A stretch of DNA of 64,000 bases from JAPXRI01 sp033813635. Its GTDB lineage: Bacteria > Bacillota > Clostridia > Oscillospirales > QAMX01. The stretch is taken from contig JAPXRI010000006.1 in NCBI GenBank assembly GCA_033813635.1, forward strand, positions 1-64,000, given 5' to 3'. Shown here piece after piece: positions 15,305 through 24,582 of this stretch. The number at the start of each line of letters is the position of its first letter. Within the stretch, counting starts at the first letter, position 1. The position numbers and the translations under genes were made by a program. The notes under the pieces are model-generated. The model saw nothing but the letters and a program-made list of their open reading frames with translations. It made no database searches and was not told the DNA's origin.

Positions 15305-17002
15305 CTAAGTGTAAAACTGGACCTGATCCCCGCCCTTTTTCTTTGCCTGATACAGGGCCTTATCGGCCTTTCTGAACAGATCCTCATAGGATTTCTCGCC
15401 GTCCAGCAGCGATATCCCTATGCTTACGGTGACGTCGTTATCTCCGTTTAAGATCGCTACCAGGGCCATAAGCTGATAGCATTTCGAGACGATAAAATCC
15501 GACGAGGGAATATCCCGCAGATATACGCAGAACTCGTCCCCGCCTATCCGCCCGATGACGTCGGTTTTCCTGAAGGTCTGGGTCAGGGCTTTGCCGATGT
15601 TTGCCAGGACCTCATCCCCCTGCAGATGTCCGTATGTGTCGTTAATCCCTTTAAATTTGTCGCAGTCCATCACGATAAGGGCGTCTTTCGAATTCGGACC
15701 GGCCCTTTTAATTCTCTCGGTGATCAGGTTTCTCGCCGTGACCGCGTTGTATATGCCCGTCAGCCCGTCGGTCTCCGACTTTTTTATCAGCTCCTGCTTT
15801 TCAGCTTCCTCTTCGCTTATGTCTATCAGCTTCCCGATGACGGAGAATGCCCTCCCCTTGTCGTCGTATATAAACGAGTTGACCGATTTGAAATAACCCA
15901 TTTCCCCGCCGGCTACCGGCAGCGCAATAACCGGTATCGTGTTTTCGTTGTTGGCCAGTACTTTATCAAACGCGGCTGTCAGCTCGCCGAGGTCGGGGTT
16001 GTCTCCGAATAATTCAACGCAGTTTTTTGACAGTTCCAGGCGCTTTGTCTTGATATGGTATTCATACAAATACTCGTTCGATGTCTGCGAAAGCGTTTGG
16101 TATCTCTCATACTGGATTTTTATCTCATTCTTCGCCCTGATATTGTAGAAGATGCCGAACAGCAGCAGCGCGATTATCAGACAGACCGCCGCAAATATTT
16201 GTATGCGATAGGCGTCCGTTACCATCGGAAATGTAATTTTCCTGTCAACCCGGGTCGCTTCGTTTAGAATCAGCGTCCTCATATGGGTCTCGCTGATTGC
16301 GGAAATCGATTTGTTTATTATCGAGAGCAGCGTCTCGTCGTTTCTAAGGAGCCCTATGCAGTACTCCCTGATTTCATTTTTTTCGGGAACGGTAATTAAA
16401 TTCTTGTAGCCGTTTTGTATCGTGTAAAACACAACCGAATAGGCGTTTCCGTAGCCGTAGTCGGCCTCCCCCCTATCCACCGCGTCCATGGCCTCTTCCC
16501 GTGTTTTGTAATAAACTATGTTTTCTTTTTTTAGTCCTTCAAGCAGGTCGTTGCCTTCTACGGCGGCATATTTTTTATTGTCGAGCTCATTGGGATCTAC
16601 CGAAGAATTTAAAAACAATATGGTCTCGGATTCTAAGAACGGCACCGATAAAACCATATTTTCATGCGCATATTCAGCCGGTATTCCGAAGACTATATCC
16701 GCGCCGGAGTTGTTTACTTTCGCAGCGGTATCGTACAGCCTGTATGTAAAAACCAGCCCGGCCATATCGGATATCGTTTCCAAAACCTCTTTGGAAATGC
16801 CCCTTACATGGCCGTTTGAATCGGTATACTGAAGCGGAGCCACGCCGTCAAGGGATACAGCCTCTATGGTCTCTCTTCCGTTTACATATTCCTGCTCCTC
16901 CTCCGTCAATAACGATTGGGCCTTTACGGGCATCACCGATGCTGACGCAAAAACGGCAACAGCCAATACGATTTTCTTTGCGATCATCCTCAGTTTGTTC
17001 AT
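15305..17002 (-). CDS. Membrane diguanylate cyclase with extracytoplasmic substrate-binding-protein-like sensor
   Basis: A 565-residue protein. Residues 1-29 are a signal peptide (ending PVKAQS). Residues 35-260 resemble a family-3 solute-binding domain (QYTDSNGHVRGISKEVLETI, GIPAEYAHENMVLSVPF). One transmembrane helix follows (IQIFAAVCLIIALLLFGIF, about 275-295), then a PAS-like segment and a C-terminal GGDEF domain with intact GGDEF (487-491) and an RxxD inhibitory site (R478KTD481) five residues before it. It should make c-di-GMP in response to a ligand outside the cell, with product inhibition. ATG at 17002 (GGGGAA upstream) is preferred over a longer frame. No c-di-GMP receptor is adjacent. 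Confidence 0.9.
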   Translation of the reverse strand: MNKLRMIAKKIVLAVAVFASASVMPVKAQSLLTEEEQEYVNGRETIEAVSLDGVAPLQYTDSNGHVRGISKEVLETISDMAGLVFTYRLYDTAAKVNNSGADIVFGIPAEYAHENMVLSVPFLESETILFLNSSVDPNELDNKKYAAVEGNDLLEGLKKENIVYYKTREEAMDAVDRGEADYGYGNAYSVVFYTIQNGYKNLITVPEKNEIREYCIGLLRNDETLLSIINKSISAISETHMRTLILNEATRVDRKITFPMVTDAYRIQIFAAVCLIIALLLFGIFYNIRAKNEIKIQYERYQTLSQTSNEYLYEYHIKTKRLELSKNCVELFGDNPDLGELTAAFDKVLANNENTIPVIALPVAGGEMGYFKSVNSFIYDDKGRAFSVIGKLIDISEEEAEKQELIKKSETDGLTGIYNAVTARNLITERIKRAGPNSKDALIVMDCDKFKGINDTYGHLQGDEVLANIGKALTQTFRKTDVIGRIGGDEFCVYLRDIPSSDFIVSKCYQLMALVAILNGDNDVTVSIGISLLDGEKSYEDLFRKADKALYQAKKKGGDQVQFYT

Positions 17003-17500
17003 GTCAGTTCCCCTATAAAATTCAGTATCATAAGCCCCAAGAGAAGCGTATCCGTTTTTTTGCGCCGTTATACATCGGGCCGTTCCGGCTTGCCGGATAA
17101 TTTTGCTCATAAACAGATCCCGTAGGCGATCATGATCGGCGATTGCAGGGATAAAGTAAAGCGCCGTTCTTATACTTCCCTTTCGCGCCCGGGAAAAGCA
17201 TATCAGGCCGAACACCTTTAACCAGCGGAGAGCTCAGAGGCGCAGCGACAGAAGCATATGTTAAAGCCCCCCCGGTACCTCCAGGGTAGAAAAACATCTC
17301 CTTCCCCGGAAGAAGATAAATCCAAGAAGGAGATGGTTATAACCCCGAAAACCGATTGACGCAAGCCTGAGAAAACAGTTTCAAGGATATAAAATCACGT
17401 ATGCTTAAAAGTCATGTCAAGTAATATCCCGCGGCGGGTGCCGGGGCGCAGTATCTGTATCCGTGTTGTCAATAAACCGGAATTAACCCCTTGCTTGTTT
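17003..17500. other. 500-bp gap without a recognisable gene
   Basis: No supported ORF. It holds the leader of the GGDEF gene, and an inverted repeat CATCTCCTTC (17295-17304) / GAAGGAGATG (17326-17335). Base composition is uneven, with a C-rich run at 17264-17275. I looked for a c-di-GMP riboswitch before the GGDEF gene and did not find the GEMM core. Confidence 0.4.
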
Positions 17501-18307
17501 TCAGTTCCCCGACGGAGTGTATGTGAATGAAATCTCTCTTCCAGCGGAGGTAACTCCTGTTAGCGCATTACCCTTTATCGCATACCACTCCGCGCATTGC
17601 TTGGGGAAGTCTATTGTTTCGCTGCCGGTTAATGCCGGAGGCTCCGACGATGCCTGGGAAATGCCGATCGCTCCGTCCTTGCCGCTTACCGCCAGCTGGT
17701 AGAGGTATGTCGAGCCGTCCTCATTGACAGCATAAAATTGACCGACATAGCCGAAGGATGTTTTGCGGTATTCCGAAATCAGATTTTCCTTTCCGTCCGT
17801 CTTTGAAATACATTTGAGCGCGTCCGCCGCCTTGTCGTACTCGCCCCGCAGCTCGTTCTGTTTGCCTTCATTGTCCAGATATTTGATGCTGTATTGGTTT
17901 CCGCTTTCACTGTATTCGACATCATTTATCCCCAGGATACCGAGGGTGGCAGTGACCACGTCCTGCCCCAGGCCGAAGCAGGTTGCGGGGATCAGCGCGA
18001 TGTCCAGCATTGCCACGCCGAGAAAAGACATTGAGTCCAGCGCGGTATCGGGATTGCTCGCCAGCGCGTCGGAGAGTACGGAAATCAGCTCTCCTTTTGC
18101 CTCAATATAAGCGTTGAACGATTCTCCTACGGTAGACGAACCGGGATCTTCAACCTTCTTTGTCACTTCCGGCTTTCCTTCGCTGTCGGTCCTGTCCCCT
18201 CCCGAAGGATTCCTGCCGCCGCAGCTGACTAGCAGCAGCAGCGCCAAAATCATGGCCGTCAACTGACACAACAGCCGCACAGGTTTTCTTTTTTTTGCTG
18301 TAAACAC
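17501..18307 (-). CDS. Hypothetical lipoprotein
   Basis: A 268-residue exported lipoprotein of no family that I recognise. The start is taken as GTG at 18307 because GGAGG lies nine bases upstream; an upstream ATG at 18355 has no such site. The positively charged N-terminus (TAKKRKPVRLL) is followed by a hydrophobic helix and lipobox LLVSCGG. A Gly/Ser/Asp-rich linker follows (NPSGGDRTDSEGK), then a mixed domain with repeated YQLAVSGKDG and SIKYLDNEGK beta-hairpin patterns. It ends SFTYTPSGN. Likely surface-anchored; function unknown. It stands alone. Confidence 0.75.
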   Translation of the reverse strand: MFTAKKRKPVRLLCQLTAMILALLLLVSCGGRNPSGGDRTDSEGKPEVTKKVEDPGSSTVGESFNAYIEAKGELISVLSDALASNPDTALDSMSFLGVAMLDIALIPATCFGLGQDVVTATLGILGINDVEYSESGNQYSIKYLDNEGKQNELRGEYDKAADALKCISKTDGKENLISEYRKTSFGYVGQFYAVNEDGSTYLYQLAVSGKDGAIGISQASSEPPALTGSETIDFPKQCAEWYAIKGNALTGVTSAGREISFTYTPSGN

Positions 18308-18620
18308 GTAAAATAACCTCCGTTTTCTAATTTTCTGTCGGCACTTTCCAAGCATTTCACGGGGCCTGCCGCATGAGGTACATCCCTAAACACAAAACGG
18401 CAGCGTAACGGACGGCGGCGTTTTCTGCATAACTTCACATCCGCTTCCTTCGGCTGTCGGACCTCACCGGACCTTGCCCGTTAAATACTTATATTCTATT
18501 TGCCGGTTCAACATATGTATAGTAGGAATATGCTTATATTTAGTAAGAATAATGTTATTTGTTAACAAAAAACCGGGACACTGTTGCGTCCGGGTTATCT
18601 TCGCAAGCCTCGCGTCGAAT
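18308..18620. other. 313-bp AT-rich gap
   Basis: It contains the leader of the lipoprotein gene and, next to 18621, the terminator of the PAS-AraC gene. The part at 18480-18570 is markedly AT-rich compared with its surroundings. No gene seen. Confidence 0.4.
18566..18595 (-). terminator. Intrinsic terminator of the PAS-AraC gene
   Basis: On the minus strand ACCCGGAC pairs with GTCCCGGT (one mismatch) and is followed by TTTTTTG. Confidence 0.65.
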
Positions 18621-19370
18621 CTATTTGTTGTTTTGGTGTTTTTTTCGATACTCAAAAGGGGTCACGCCAACCTTCTCCCTGAACAGCCTCGCGGAATTAC
18701 CGTTGTAATTCATATTGCACGCCGCAAAAGCCTGGGAAACGGTCATGTTGGCATCCAGCAGCATCTCCTTCAGCCTGCTGATTTTATAGTTGATGTAATA
18801 CCCATGCGGGGTTACGCCGGTATGCATTTTAAACAGCTTTGTAAAATGGGATTTGCTGAGGTGCGCCGCCTTTGCTATTTCATCGGCGTTGAAAGGCTCC
18901 TTCCAATGGGTTTTTATGTAGTGTTCACCTTGTCCTATCTCTTCTTTGCCCATATATATGTCTTTAAAAATGAAAAACGCCGCGAAGTATGCCACTTCTC
19001 CGTCCCTGTTTAACAGAGGAAAACATGTGATATCCGCGTTTATCAATTTAAGGTTTCTTTTTTTCACGCCAAAATATCGGATCATATCTTCGTAAGACGC
19101 GGCGAAATCGGTAAGATATACGGTTTTACCCGTTAACACCTGCTTGATCTGTTCCGTAACGCCGAGCTTACGGACTATCGGGTCCTTAAAAACGTTATAC
19201 AGTCCTATGTGAGTTTCTCTGCTTTTTATGCCTATCATCTTCAGCGCCGCATCGTTTATCATCCTTGCAGTCCCGTCGCGGGAAAAAATCTGAATCGGAT
19301 AGGGAATAGCTTCAAACAAGTTCATCATGCAGTAAGGCATATCATTTTGAGAAATCTCGTTGTCGATCAT
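18621..19370 (-). CDS. PAS domain-containing AraC-family transcriptional regulator
   Basis: A 249-residue protein. Residues 10-130 form a PAS sensor (MMNLFEAIPYPIQIFSRDGT, MINDAALKMIGI, ending FAAFFIFKDI); residues 145-245 are an AraC helix-turn-helix pair (ADEIAKAAHLSKSHFTKLF and MTVSQAFAACNMNYNGNSAR). ATG at 19370 has AAAAGGGG six bases upstream and is chosen over a TTG at 19412. PAS-AraC proteins usually sense a small ligand and activate a nearby operon; the neighbours are a lipoprotein and an unknown protein, so the target is unclear. A T-rich terminator follows. Confidence 0.85.
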   Translation of the reverse strand: MIDNEISQNDMPYCMMNLFEAIPYPIQIFSRDGTARMINDAALKMIGIKSRETHIGLYNVFKDPIVRKLGVTEQIKQVLTGKTVYLTDFAASYEDMIRYFGVKKRNLKLINADITCFPLLNRDGEVAYFAAFFIFKDIYMGKEEIGQGEHYIKTHWKEPFNADEIAKAAHLSKSHFTKLFKMHTGVTPHGYYINYKISRLKEMLLDANMTVSQAFAACNMNYNGNSARLFREKVGVTPFEYRKKHQNNK

Positions 19371-19489
19371 CGGCATCCCCTTTTCAACAAACGCATTATT
19401 ATCCAAAATCAACGTCTTGGCAATACTGATATTAGCATAACGCCTTGCAAATTACAATGCGTCCCGCAAAATTCCGCGGGAGGTGATTA

Positions 19490-20572
19490 TCAACCGGCAG
19501 CGATATTTTGCCGGATTCTCTCCATCCAGTAGGTGGAGATAATCTCGTTATACAGCCTTGATCTTTTATTTTCACCCGCGTTCATATGTCCGCCGAAGAC
19601 AGCATAGCAATTCGCTTTCTCCGTGACCATGTGCGGCGGAAAGCTGTACCGCCCCGCGCTGTTTTTAAACCGGTTGAGATAAGCGACAGCCAGCGAAAAC
19701 CACAGTGATTTTCGCGCCGTTTTGAAATGGGACAAAACAAACACCGTAAAGATAAGCGGGGAGATATCCCCCTTGTCAAAGGTGATATCCGTAAAATCAG
19801 GCAGGTGCGGCTTGAAGATTACCGCTTTCGCGTTATAGCTGCCGCCGGGAGCGTAGAAGTACCCGTAGTTTCGGATTATGTCGCCGTAGCCATCCCCAAA
19901 CAGCCACTCCGCCGCGGTCTCCACCTTGCTTTTATCGTCTGCGTTGAGGAACGGATACATTCCGGCAAACAGCAGAAAATCATGCATATCCGGAAGGGCT
20001 ATATGCCCGTCGGCGTACAAATCCGGGTTGATGATGTGGGGCTGCCATTCCTTTTTCACGGCTTTAAGCTTTGAGCCGTCCACATAGATATCGTATCGCT
20101 TTTGTCTTGTAAAATCGTATAAAAGGTCAATCCTCTTTCGTACTACGTAGAGCACGGCGGGATCGTCGCGGTATCCGAGCAGCGACAGGAAACAGGCGAG
20201 AAGCTTTTCGTAATCCCGGAAGTGATAGATCTTATTGAAACTCAGTCCGTCCGGAGGCGTTACACCTATGTGCCGGTTCAGATGCCGCAGAATAAACGCG
20301 ATATTCTCCTCAAATAACGTAATGCTTCTATTCAGCCCCAGAATCCAGCACTTTCCCAGAATATTTTCCATGCAGTAGTCAAAGCTGCCGTGGACAGCGC
20401 CGATATCCTCCGCCCCGCTCCGCTCCGCAAGGCGCGAAAGCCATGCCGCCGCCTCGCCGTTGCGGAGCAGGGCCTCCGCGTCCGCGGCGTCACGGGTTAG
20501 GTTGTACCTTATCGGCGCGTCGGCTGTTTCCAGCAGCCACGCTCTGTTTTGCGGTATATCGGGGAAATCCAC
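19490..20572 (-). CDS. Hypothetical protein, helical, 360 residues
   Basis: I do not recognise the family. The protein is soluble, without signal peptide, and rich in paired helices (SRLAERSGAEDIGAVHGSFD, NIAFILRHLNRHIGVTPPDG) with aromatic/Gly turns, reminiscent of an alpha/alpha-toroid as in prenyltransferase or terpene cyclase-like folds. That comparison is weak. The start is GTG at 20572 with GGGAGG eight bases before it. It stands alone between the PAS-AraC gene and the PFOR terminator. Confidence 0.7.
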   Translation of the reverse strand: MDFPDIPQNRAWLLETADAPIRYNLTRDAADAEALLRNGEAAAWLSRLAERSGAEDIGAVHGSFDYCMENILGKCWILGLNRSITLFEENIAFILRHLNRHIGVTPPDGLSFNKIYHFRDYEKLLACFLSLLGYRDDPAVLYVVRKRIDLLYDFTRQKRYDIYVDGSKLKAVKKEWQPHIINPDLYADGHIALPDMHDFLLFAGMYPFLNADDKSKVETAAEWLFGDGYGDIIRNYGYFYAPGGSYNAKAVIFKPHLPDFTDITFDKGDISPLIFTVFVLSHFKTARKSLWFSLAVAYLNRFKNSAGRYSFPPHMVTEKANCYAVFGGHMNAGENKRSRLYNEIISTYWMERIRQNIAAG

Positions 20573-20735
20573 AGCTCATGCCTCCCGTCGCAGGTCAGTA
20601 TTCGCTTCGTATTGATACGGGACATAGACAAATCCGCCCACGCGTTTTCCTTTGAAAAGGGCTCGCGGTTCGGCTTTTCCTTATATTACCCGATTAATCC
20701 CGACAGCCTATGTCATATTTAAAATCCCGGCGCTG

Positions 20736-20766
20736 AAAAAGGCGCCGCGGAAAACTCCGCGGCGCC
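20736..20766 (-). terminator. Intrinsic terminator of the PFOR gene
   Basis: On the minus strand GGCGCCGCGGA (loop GTTTT) TCCGCGGCGCC is followed by TTTTT; it starts 10 bases after the PFOR stop. Confidence 0.88.
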
Positions 20767-20775
20767 ATAAGTCAT

Positions 20776-23700
20776 TTACTTTTTGGGCTCGTAGTATTCG
20801 ACCTTTCTCTTCAGCATCTCGTACTTGGTCTTCGCATGCTCCTCGGCGTTTTCGAAGAGCTCCTTTGCGCGATCCGGGAATGTGACCTGGAGCGAGGTGT
20901 AGCGGGTCTCGTTCTTGATGAAATCCTGATAGCTGCCCGTGGGCTCCTTGCTGTCGAGGGTGAACGGATTCTCGCCGGCCGCGATCTTTCTCGGGTCAAA
21001 CCTGAACAGGTGCCAGTACCCGGCCGCGACGGCCGCCTTGACCTCCAGCTGGGAGTTGCCCAGTCCGCCCTTGATGCCGTGCAGCTCGCACGGTGCGTAG
21101 CCGATGATCAGCGACGGGCCCTTGTAGCTCTCCGCCTCGGAGATGGCCTTGATCGTCTGGTTCAGGTCCGCGCCGACGCCGACCTGCGCGACGTAGACGT
21201 AGCCGTAGGACATCGCGATGCTGGCGAGGTCCTTCTTGGCCAGCGCCTTACCCGACGCGGCGAACTGCGCGACCTGGCCGGTCTGCGAGGATTTGGAGGC
21301 CTGGCCGCCGGTGTTGGAGTAAACCTCCGTATCGAACACGAAGATGTTGATATCCTCGCCGGAGGCGAGCACGTGGTCGAGGCCGCCGAAGCCTATATCG
21401 TAGGCCCAGCCGTCGCCGCCGAACACCCAGATCGATTTCTTGGTCAGCATATCGGAGTTTTTAACGATGTAGGCGCACTCGGCGTCGCAGTCGCAGCCGC
21501 AGCCGTCGCACTCCTTCGCGATCGCCAGCAGCTTGTCGCCGTAGAGCCTGGACTGCTCGGCGTCGTCCATATTGGCAAGCCAGCCTTCGCAGATCTCTTT
21601 GAACTCACCGTCCGCCTTCGTGGCGAGGGAGCTTACCTGCTCGGCGAGCTTCTCCCTGCGGGCCTTGACGGCCGTCAGCATGCCGAAGCCGTATTCGGCG
21701 TTGTCCTCGAACAGCGAGTTGGCCCAGGCCGGACCGAAGCCCTTCTTGTTGACGGTGTACGGCGTCGACGGAGCGGAGCCGCCCCAGATCGACGAGCAGC
21801 CGGTGGCGTTGGCGATATACATGCGGTCGCCGAACAGCTGGGTCACAAGGCGGGCGTAAATCGGCTCGCTGCAGCCGGCGCACGCGCCGGAGAACTCAAG
21901 CAGCGGCTGTTTGAACTGGGAGCCCTTAACCGTCGAAACACCGAACGGCGTCTCCTTCGGGGAGACCTCCTTGACGGCGTAGTCGAAATACTTCTGCTTG
22001 TCGACCTGCGACTCGAAGGGCTTCATAACAAGCGCCTTGTTCTTCGCCGGGCAGACCACCGCGCAGAGGCCGCAGCCCATGCAGTCGAGCGGGGTGACCG
22101 TGACTGCGAACTTGTAGTTTTCCATGCCCTTGCCGAGCATTTTTTTCATCGGATAGCCTTCCGGCGCGGCGGCGACCTCCTCCTCGTTCAGAACGAACGG
22201 ACGGATCGCGGCGTGCGGGCAGATGAACGAGCACTGGTTGCACTGGATGCAGTTTTCCGGAATCCACTCCGGCACGTCAATCGCGACGCCGCGCTTCTCG
22301 AGCGCCGACAGTCCCAGCGGGAACGTGCCGTCCTCGGCGTCTTTGAACGCCGACACGGGCAGGCTGTCGCCCTTCTGGGCGGTGACGGGCTTCAGAATCG
22401 TCTCGTTGAAGCGGTCGAGCATCTCGCGGCCGGTGCAGGCTTTAGTGCAGGCGGCGCAGTCGCACTCGTCCTTCGCGTCCGCCCACTCCGGCGGCACGTC
22501 GATCTTCGTGACGGCGTGGACGCCCGCGTCAATCGCGTCGTAGTTCATCTGGACGATCTTCTCGCCCTTCTTGGAAAATGACTTGTACGCCGCTTCCTTC
22601 ATATATTTGACCGCGTCGTCCATCGGGATGATGTTCGCCAGCGCGAAGAACGCGGACTGCAGAATCGTGTTGGTGCGCTTGCCGAGGCCTATCTCGCGGG
22701 CCTTCGTAATCGCGTCGACAATATAGAAGTTGATGTGGTTTTTAGCGATGTAGGATTTGATCGAGGCCGGCAGGTGCTCGGAAAGCTCCTCGGGCTTCCA
22801 CTGGCAGTTCAGAAGGAACGTGCCGCCGGGCACCAGGTCCTCGACCATCGGGTAGCCCATGCTGACGTAGGACGGGTTGTGGCAGGCGACAAAGTTCGCC
22901 TTGTTGACCAGATAGGTCGAGCGGATCGGCTTTTTGCCGAAGCGCAGGTGCGAAACCGTGATGCCGCCGGTCTTCTTGGAGTCGTAGGCGAAGTAGGCCT
23001 GCGAGTACATATCGGTGTGGTCGCCGATGATCTTGATGGAGTTCTTGTTCGCGCCGACCGTGCCGTCGCCGCCGAGGCCCCAGAACTTGCAGGAGATCAT
23101 GCCGGACGGGGCGGTCACCGGGGCGGGCTTCAGCGGGAGCGATCTGTTGGTCACATCGTCTTCGATGCCCACGGTGAAACGGTCCATCGGCTTTTCGGCG
23201 TCGAGGTTGTCGTACACCGCGAAGATGCAGGCCGGAGTCGTGTCCTTCGAGCCGAGGCCGTAGCGGCCGCCGACGACGGTGAGCTTCCTGTCGGAGTTCG
23301 CCAGCGCCGCGACGACGTCGAGGTACAGCGGCTCGCCCAGCGCGCCCGGCTCCTTCGTGCGGTCGAGCACTGCGAGCTTCTTGCAGGTCGCCGGAATCGC
23401 CTCGAGGAATTTATCCGCGACGAACGGACGGTACAGGCGGACCTTGATCAGGCCGACTTTTTCGCCCTTCGACATCAGGTAATCGATCGTCTCCTCGGCG
23501 GTGTCGCAGATGGAACCCATCGCGACAATGACTTTTTCCGCCTCGGGGTCGCCGTAATAGTTGAAGAATTTATAGTCAGTGCCGATTTTCGCGTTGACCT
23601 TGTCCATATACTCCTCGACGATAGCGGGGAGCGCGTCGTAGAAGGGGTTGCAGGCCTCGCGCGCCTGGAAGAAGATATCCGGGTTCTGCGCTGTGCCGCG

Positions 23701-24345
23701 CAGCACCGGGTGCTCCGGGTTGAGCGCGCGGGCGCGGAACGCGTCGATCGCGTCGTAATCGACCATTTCGGCAAGGTCCTTATAGTCCCAGACCTCGATT
23801 TTCTGGATCTCGTGGGACGTGCGGAATCCGTCGAAGAAGTGCAGGAACGGAACGCGGCCCTTGATAGCCGCGAGGTGCGCGACCGCGGAAAGGTCCATGA
23901 CCTCCTGCGGGTTGGACGACGCGAGCATCGCGAAACCGGTCTGGCGGCAGGCCATCACGTCGGAGTGGTCGCCGAAGATCGAGAGCGCGTGGGACGCGAC
24001 CGCGCGCGCGGAGCAGTGTATCACGCCGGGCAGAAGCTCTCCCGCGATCTTGTACATATTCGGAATCATTAAAAGCAGACCCTGTGAAGCCGTAAACGTC
24101 GTCGTCAGAGCGCCGGCCTGGAGCGAGCCGTGAACGACACCGGAAGCGCCGGCCTCGGACTGCATCTCGATCACCTTGACCGTCTGCCCGAAGATATTCT
24201 TCAGGCCGTTCGCCGCCCACTGGTCGACATATTCCGCCATCGGCGAGGACGGCGTAATCGGGTAGATGCCCGCTACTTCGGTGAACGCGTACGCGGTATG
24301 GGCCGCGGCCGTGTTGCCGTCCATCGTCTTCATTTTTCTCGCCAT
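20776..24345 (-). CDS. nifJ: Pyruvate:ferredoxin (flavodoxin) oxidoreductase, single-chain
   Basis: A 1189-residue PFOR, which oxidises pyruvate to acetyl-CoA and CO2 and reduces ferredoxin, the central energy reaction of anaerobic fermentation. The fused domain order is seen: pyrimidine-binding domain I (YPITPSSPMAEYVDQWAANG), domain III, the two-cluster ferredoxin domain (CIQCNQCSFICPHA and CMGCGLCAVVCPAK, about 690-765), CAGCSEP for the proximal cluster and the TPP site (FGGDGWAYDIGFGG). Oddity: a Cys-rich insert CDGCGCDCDAEC at about residues 944-955, five to six Cys in twelve residues, just before the TPP motif, that I do not remember from reference PFORs. AGGAGGT precedes the ATG. Monocistronic. 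Confidence 0.96.
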   Translation of the reverse strand: MARKMKTMDGNTAAAHTAYAFTEVAGIYPITPSSPMAEYVDQWAANGLKNIFGQTVKVIEMQSEAGASGVVHGSLQAGALTTTFTASQGLLLMIPNMYKIAGELLPGVIHCSARAVASHALSIFGDHSDVMACRQTGFAMLASSNPQEVMDLSAVAHLAAIKGRVPFLHFFDGFRTSHEIQKIEVWDYKDLAEMVDYDAIDAFRARALNPEHPVLRGTAQNPDIFFQAREACNPFYDALPAIVEEYMDKVNAKIGTDYKFFNYYGDPEAEKVIVAMGSICDTAEETIDYLMSKGEKVGLIKVRLYRPFVADKFLEAIPATCKKLAVLDRTKEPGALGEPLYLDVVAALANSDRKLTVVGGRYGLGSKDTTPACIFAVYDNLDAEKPMDRFTVGIEDDVTNRSLPLKPAPVTAPSGMISCKFWGLGGDGTVGANKNSIKIIGDHTDMYSQAYFAYDSKKTGGITVSHLRFGKKPIRSTYLVNKANFVACHNPSYVSMGYPMVEDLVPGGTFLLNCQWKPEELSEHLPASIKSYIAKNHINFYIVDAITKAREIGLGKRTNTILQSAFFALANIIPMDDAVKYMKEAAYKSFSKKGEKIVQMNYDAIDAGVHAVTKIDVPPEWADAKDECDCAACTKACTGREMLDRFNETILKPVTAQKGDSLPVSAFKDAEDGTFPLGLSALEKRGVAIDVPEWIPENCIQCNQCSFICPHAAIRPFVLNEEEVAAAPEGYPMKKMLGKGMENYKFAVTVTPLDCMGCGLCAVVCPAKNKALVMKPFESQVDKQKYFDYAVKEVSPKETPFGVSTVKGSQFKQPLLEFSGACAGCSEPIYARLVTQLFGDRMYIANATGCSSIWGGSAPSTPYTVNKKGFGPAWANSLFEDNAEYGFGMLTAVKARREKLAEQVSSLATKADGEFKEICEGWLANMDDAEQSRLYGDKLLAIAKECDGCGCDCDAECAYIVKNSDMLTKKSIWVFGGDGWAYDIGFGGLDHVLASGEDINIFVFDTEVYSNTGGQASKSSQTGQVAQFAASGKALAKKDLASIAMSYGYVYVAQVGVGADLNQTIKAISEAESYKGPSLIIGYAPCELHGIKGGLGNSQLEVKAAVAAGYWHLFRFDPRKIAAGENPFTLDSKEPTGSYQDFIKNETRYTSLQVTFPDRAKELFENAEEHAKTKYEMLKRKVEYYEPKK

Positions 24346-24582
24346 ATCTTTACCTCCTGAAAACCTTCGCCGGAAACGCTTGTCCCCGACAATTAAGTTA
24401 AATCATATGCCAAAGCTTATTTTACCATTTTAATTCGGATTTGTAAACTGTTTTTCCAGGAAAAGGGGCCGTTTTTTCCGCGAAAAAGCTCTGATTTTTC
24501 TGACATCCTGCCGTAGATTTTTTACGCGGCGTATGCTAAGATATGATAACAGTATTCTTATTTTTTAATCGGAGATTCATCT

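Noticed and set aside
17003..17300. c-di-GMP riboswitch before the GGDEF gene
   Set aside because: The conserved GEMM core could not be found on the minus strand; only loosely similar GC pieces.
20836..24072. Long plus-strand ORFs of 581 and 445 codons opposite the PFOR gene
   Set aside because: They are antisense shadows of a high-GC gene: Arg/Val/Leu-rich composition, no family motifs, no ribosome sites, and the minus strand encodes an unmistakable PFOR.
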